Below, piece by piece: positions 13,002 through 14,216 of a DNA stretch of 14,216 nucleotides. The translations under genes were made by a program, and so were the position numbers. The DNA comes from JAMCRM01 sp041685075 (lineage in GTDB: Bacteria; Acidobacteriota; Terriglobia; Bryobacterales; Bryobacteraceae), in contig JAWLGN010000140.1 of assembly GCA_041685075.1 (NCBI GenBank), positions 1 through 14,216 of the forward strand. The letters are read 5' to 3'. The stretch's first letter is position 1; each line of letters starts with the position of its first letter. The notes under the pieces were generated by a model. It saw nothing but the letters and a program-made list of their open reading frames with translations. It did no database searches and was not told where the DNA came from.

Positions 13002-14216
13002 ATGCACGCGCCCCTCGCCGCCGCGGCGCTCGTCGCCGCCCTCGCCCTGCCGCTCTTCGCCGCGCCCCCGGCCGCTGCCCCTCTCAAGGTCGGCTGGGCC
13101 TCCACCAGCATCACCCCCGATAAGCCCGCCCCCCTGGCCGGGCAGTTCCACACCCGAATCTCGCAGTCCGTGCACGACCCGGTGACCGCTACCGCCCTGG
13201 CGCTCGAGGCCGGAGGCGAGCAGGCCGTCATGGTCTCGCTCGACGTCGTGGCGGTCGATGGGCGGCTCCTCGCCGCCGTCCGGGAGCGGCTCAAAACCGC
13301 GCTGCCGGAACTCCACCCGGGCAAGCTGCTGCTCAACGCCACCCACACCCACACCGCCCCGGAGATGCGCGAGGGCAACTACGAGATTCCCGAAGGTGTC
13401 CTCACCCCGGCCGAATACCTGGCCTTCCTCACCGAGCGGGTCACCGGGGCGGTGGTCGCGGCATGGAAGGCGCGCCAGCCCGCGGGCGTCAGTTGGGCCC
13501 TCGGCCATGCCGTGGTCGGCTACAACCGCCGCGCGGTCTTCGCAGATGGGAAAGCCGTGATGTACGCGTCGCTCGACCGGCCCGAATTCATGGGCTTCGA
13601 GGGCTACGAAGACCACGCCCTGGAGCTGCTGTTCTTCTGGACGCCCGAGCGCAAGCTGACCGGCATCGGGGTCAACGTGGCCTGCCCCTCCCAGGTGGTA
13701 GAGGGCCGCAGCTACATCTCGGCGGATTTCTGGGACGACACCCGCAAGGAACTGCGCCGCCTCTACGGCCCGGAGCTGTTCGTATTCCCCATGACCGGCG
13801 CGGCGGGCGACCAGTCGCCGCACGTGCAGCTTCGCAAGGCCACTGCGGCGAAGATGCTGAAGCGGCTCGGCATTACCGAGACCGCGCTCATAGCCCGGCG
13901 CATTGCGCGCGCCGTGGAAGAGGTCTACCCGGCGGCGGCCGCCGGGATCCACAGGGAAGTGCCCTTTGCCCACCAGGTGGAGGAGTTGCGGCTGCCGGTG
14001 CGCAAGGTGACGCCCGAAGAGATGGAGGCGGCGCGGGCCGAGTACGCGCGGTTGGAAAAGCTGCCCCCCACCGACCGCCGGCGCTTCCGCCTGCTCGCGC
14101 GTGCCCGCAGGGTGATGGAGCGATACCGCCTGCAGGAGACCGAAAACCAGTTCCCCATGGAGCTGCACGTGCTCCGGCTGGGGGACGTGGCCCTGGCCAC
14201 CAACCCCTTCGAGCTG
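13002..14216 (+). CDS. Exported neutral/alkaline ceramidase-like protein (3' end outside window)
   Basis: 405 residues are visible and the frame is open to the last base; this is the N-terminal part of a neutral/alkaline non-lysosomal ceramidase-like protein (PF04734 type). A signal peptide covers about 1-20 (APLAAAALVAALALPLFA). The fold's opening is recognisable in VGWASTSITPD (30-40). ATHTHTAPE (113-121) supplies a probable zinc His at 115 or 117. GDQSPH (269-274) matches the GDxSP segment that holds the catalytic Ser of bacterial ceramidases. Where those usually have an ACH segment with a second zinc His, this protein has A227-C-P-S (then QVVEG...SADF), so the canonical site is incomplete. 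It may hydrolyse another amide or ester, or be an uncharacterised subfamily. The ATG has GGAGG 11 nt upstream, a little long. It is divergent from the sugar oxidoreductase and has its own strong promoter. Confidence 0.85.
   Translation, partial: MHAPLAAAALVAALALPLFAAPPAAAPLKVGWASTSITPDKPAPLAGQFHTRISQSVHDPVTATALALEAGGEQAVMVSLDVVAVDGRLLAAVRERLKTALPELHPGKLLLNATHTHTAPEMREGNYEIPEGVLTPAEYLAFLTERVTGAVVAAWKARQPAGVSWALGHAVVGYNRRAVFADGKAVMYASLDRPEFMGFEGYEDHALELLFFWTPERKLTGIGVNVACPSQVVEGRSYISADFWDDTRKELRRLYGPELFVFPMTGAAGDQSPHVQLRKATAAKMLKRLGITETALIARRIARAVEEVYPAAAAGIHREVPFAHQVEELRLPVRKVTPEEMEAARAEYARLEKLPPTDRRRFRLLARARRVMERYRLQETENQFPMELHVLRLGDVALATNPFEL

Noticed and set aside
12966..14168. A minus-strand open frame of 400 codons opposite the ceramidase-like gene
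   Set aside because: No family motifs; the plus-strand frame has a consensus promoter, a ribosome site, a signal peptide and ceramidase-like motifs.

Overview
The window is a high-GC bacterial chromosome segment that looks like Acidobacteriota, probably the Bryobacter/Solibacter side. I infer this from the Oar-type TonB-dependent receptor with an N-terminal carboxypeptidase-regulatory-like domain, the Tat-tagged Gfo/Idh/MocA oxidoreductase and sugar-isomerase-like protein, and the ceramidase-like exported protein. The taxonomic call is inference; no rRNA gene is present.

Layout. Positions 1-945 (+) hold the 3' two-thirds or more of rho, the transcription terminator and the only housekeeping gene here. 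Positions 991-2133 (-) encode an exported serine beta-lactamase-like hydrolase, convergent with rho. A 163-bp divergent gap follows. Positions 2297-3700 (+) encode a Tat-exported protein of the L-fucose/L-arabinose isomerase superfamily. A 13-bp-stem hairpin separates it from the convergent block on the minus strand.

The minus-strand block reads, in transcription order: Gfo/Idh/MocA oxidoreductase (12873-11671), TIM-barrel sugar isomerase/epimerase (11674-10823, ATGA overlap), DegT/DnrJ/EryC1/StrS PLP aminotransferase (10674-9397), GH3 glycoside hydrolase (9379-7052, 17-nt gap) and TonB-dependent receptor (6920-3744). A hairpin/T-tract terminator followed by a good sigma70-like promoter splits the block after the isomerase. 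Another promoter, wrapped in an inverted repeat, precedes the receptor. There are thus probably two or three transcription units. At the right edge, 13002-14216 (+) is the start of an exported neutral-ceramidase-like protein, driven by a TTGCTT-17-TATAAT promoter and cut off by the window end.

Working model (inference): the receptor imports a glycoside or oligosaccharide across the outer membrane, and the exported GH3 enzyme acts on it. The oxidoreductase and TIM-barrel protein oxidise and rearrange a sugar or cyclitol, and the DegT enzyme may aminate a keto-sugar intermediate. The GH3 protein has Glu where the family's nucleophilic Asp is expected and has lost the Lys-His substrate motif. 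The ceramidase-like protein lacks a canonical zinc-ligand His. Both may therefore do chemistry different from their family names. No tRNA, rRNA, CRISPR array, IS element, integrase or phage gene was seen, and no gene-free stretch exceeds 300 bases.
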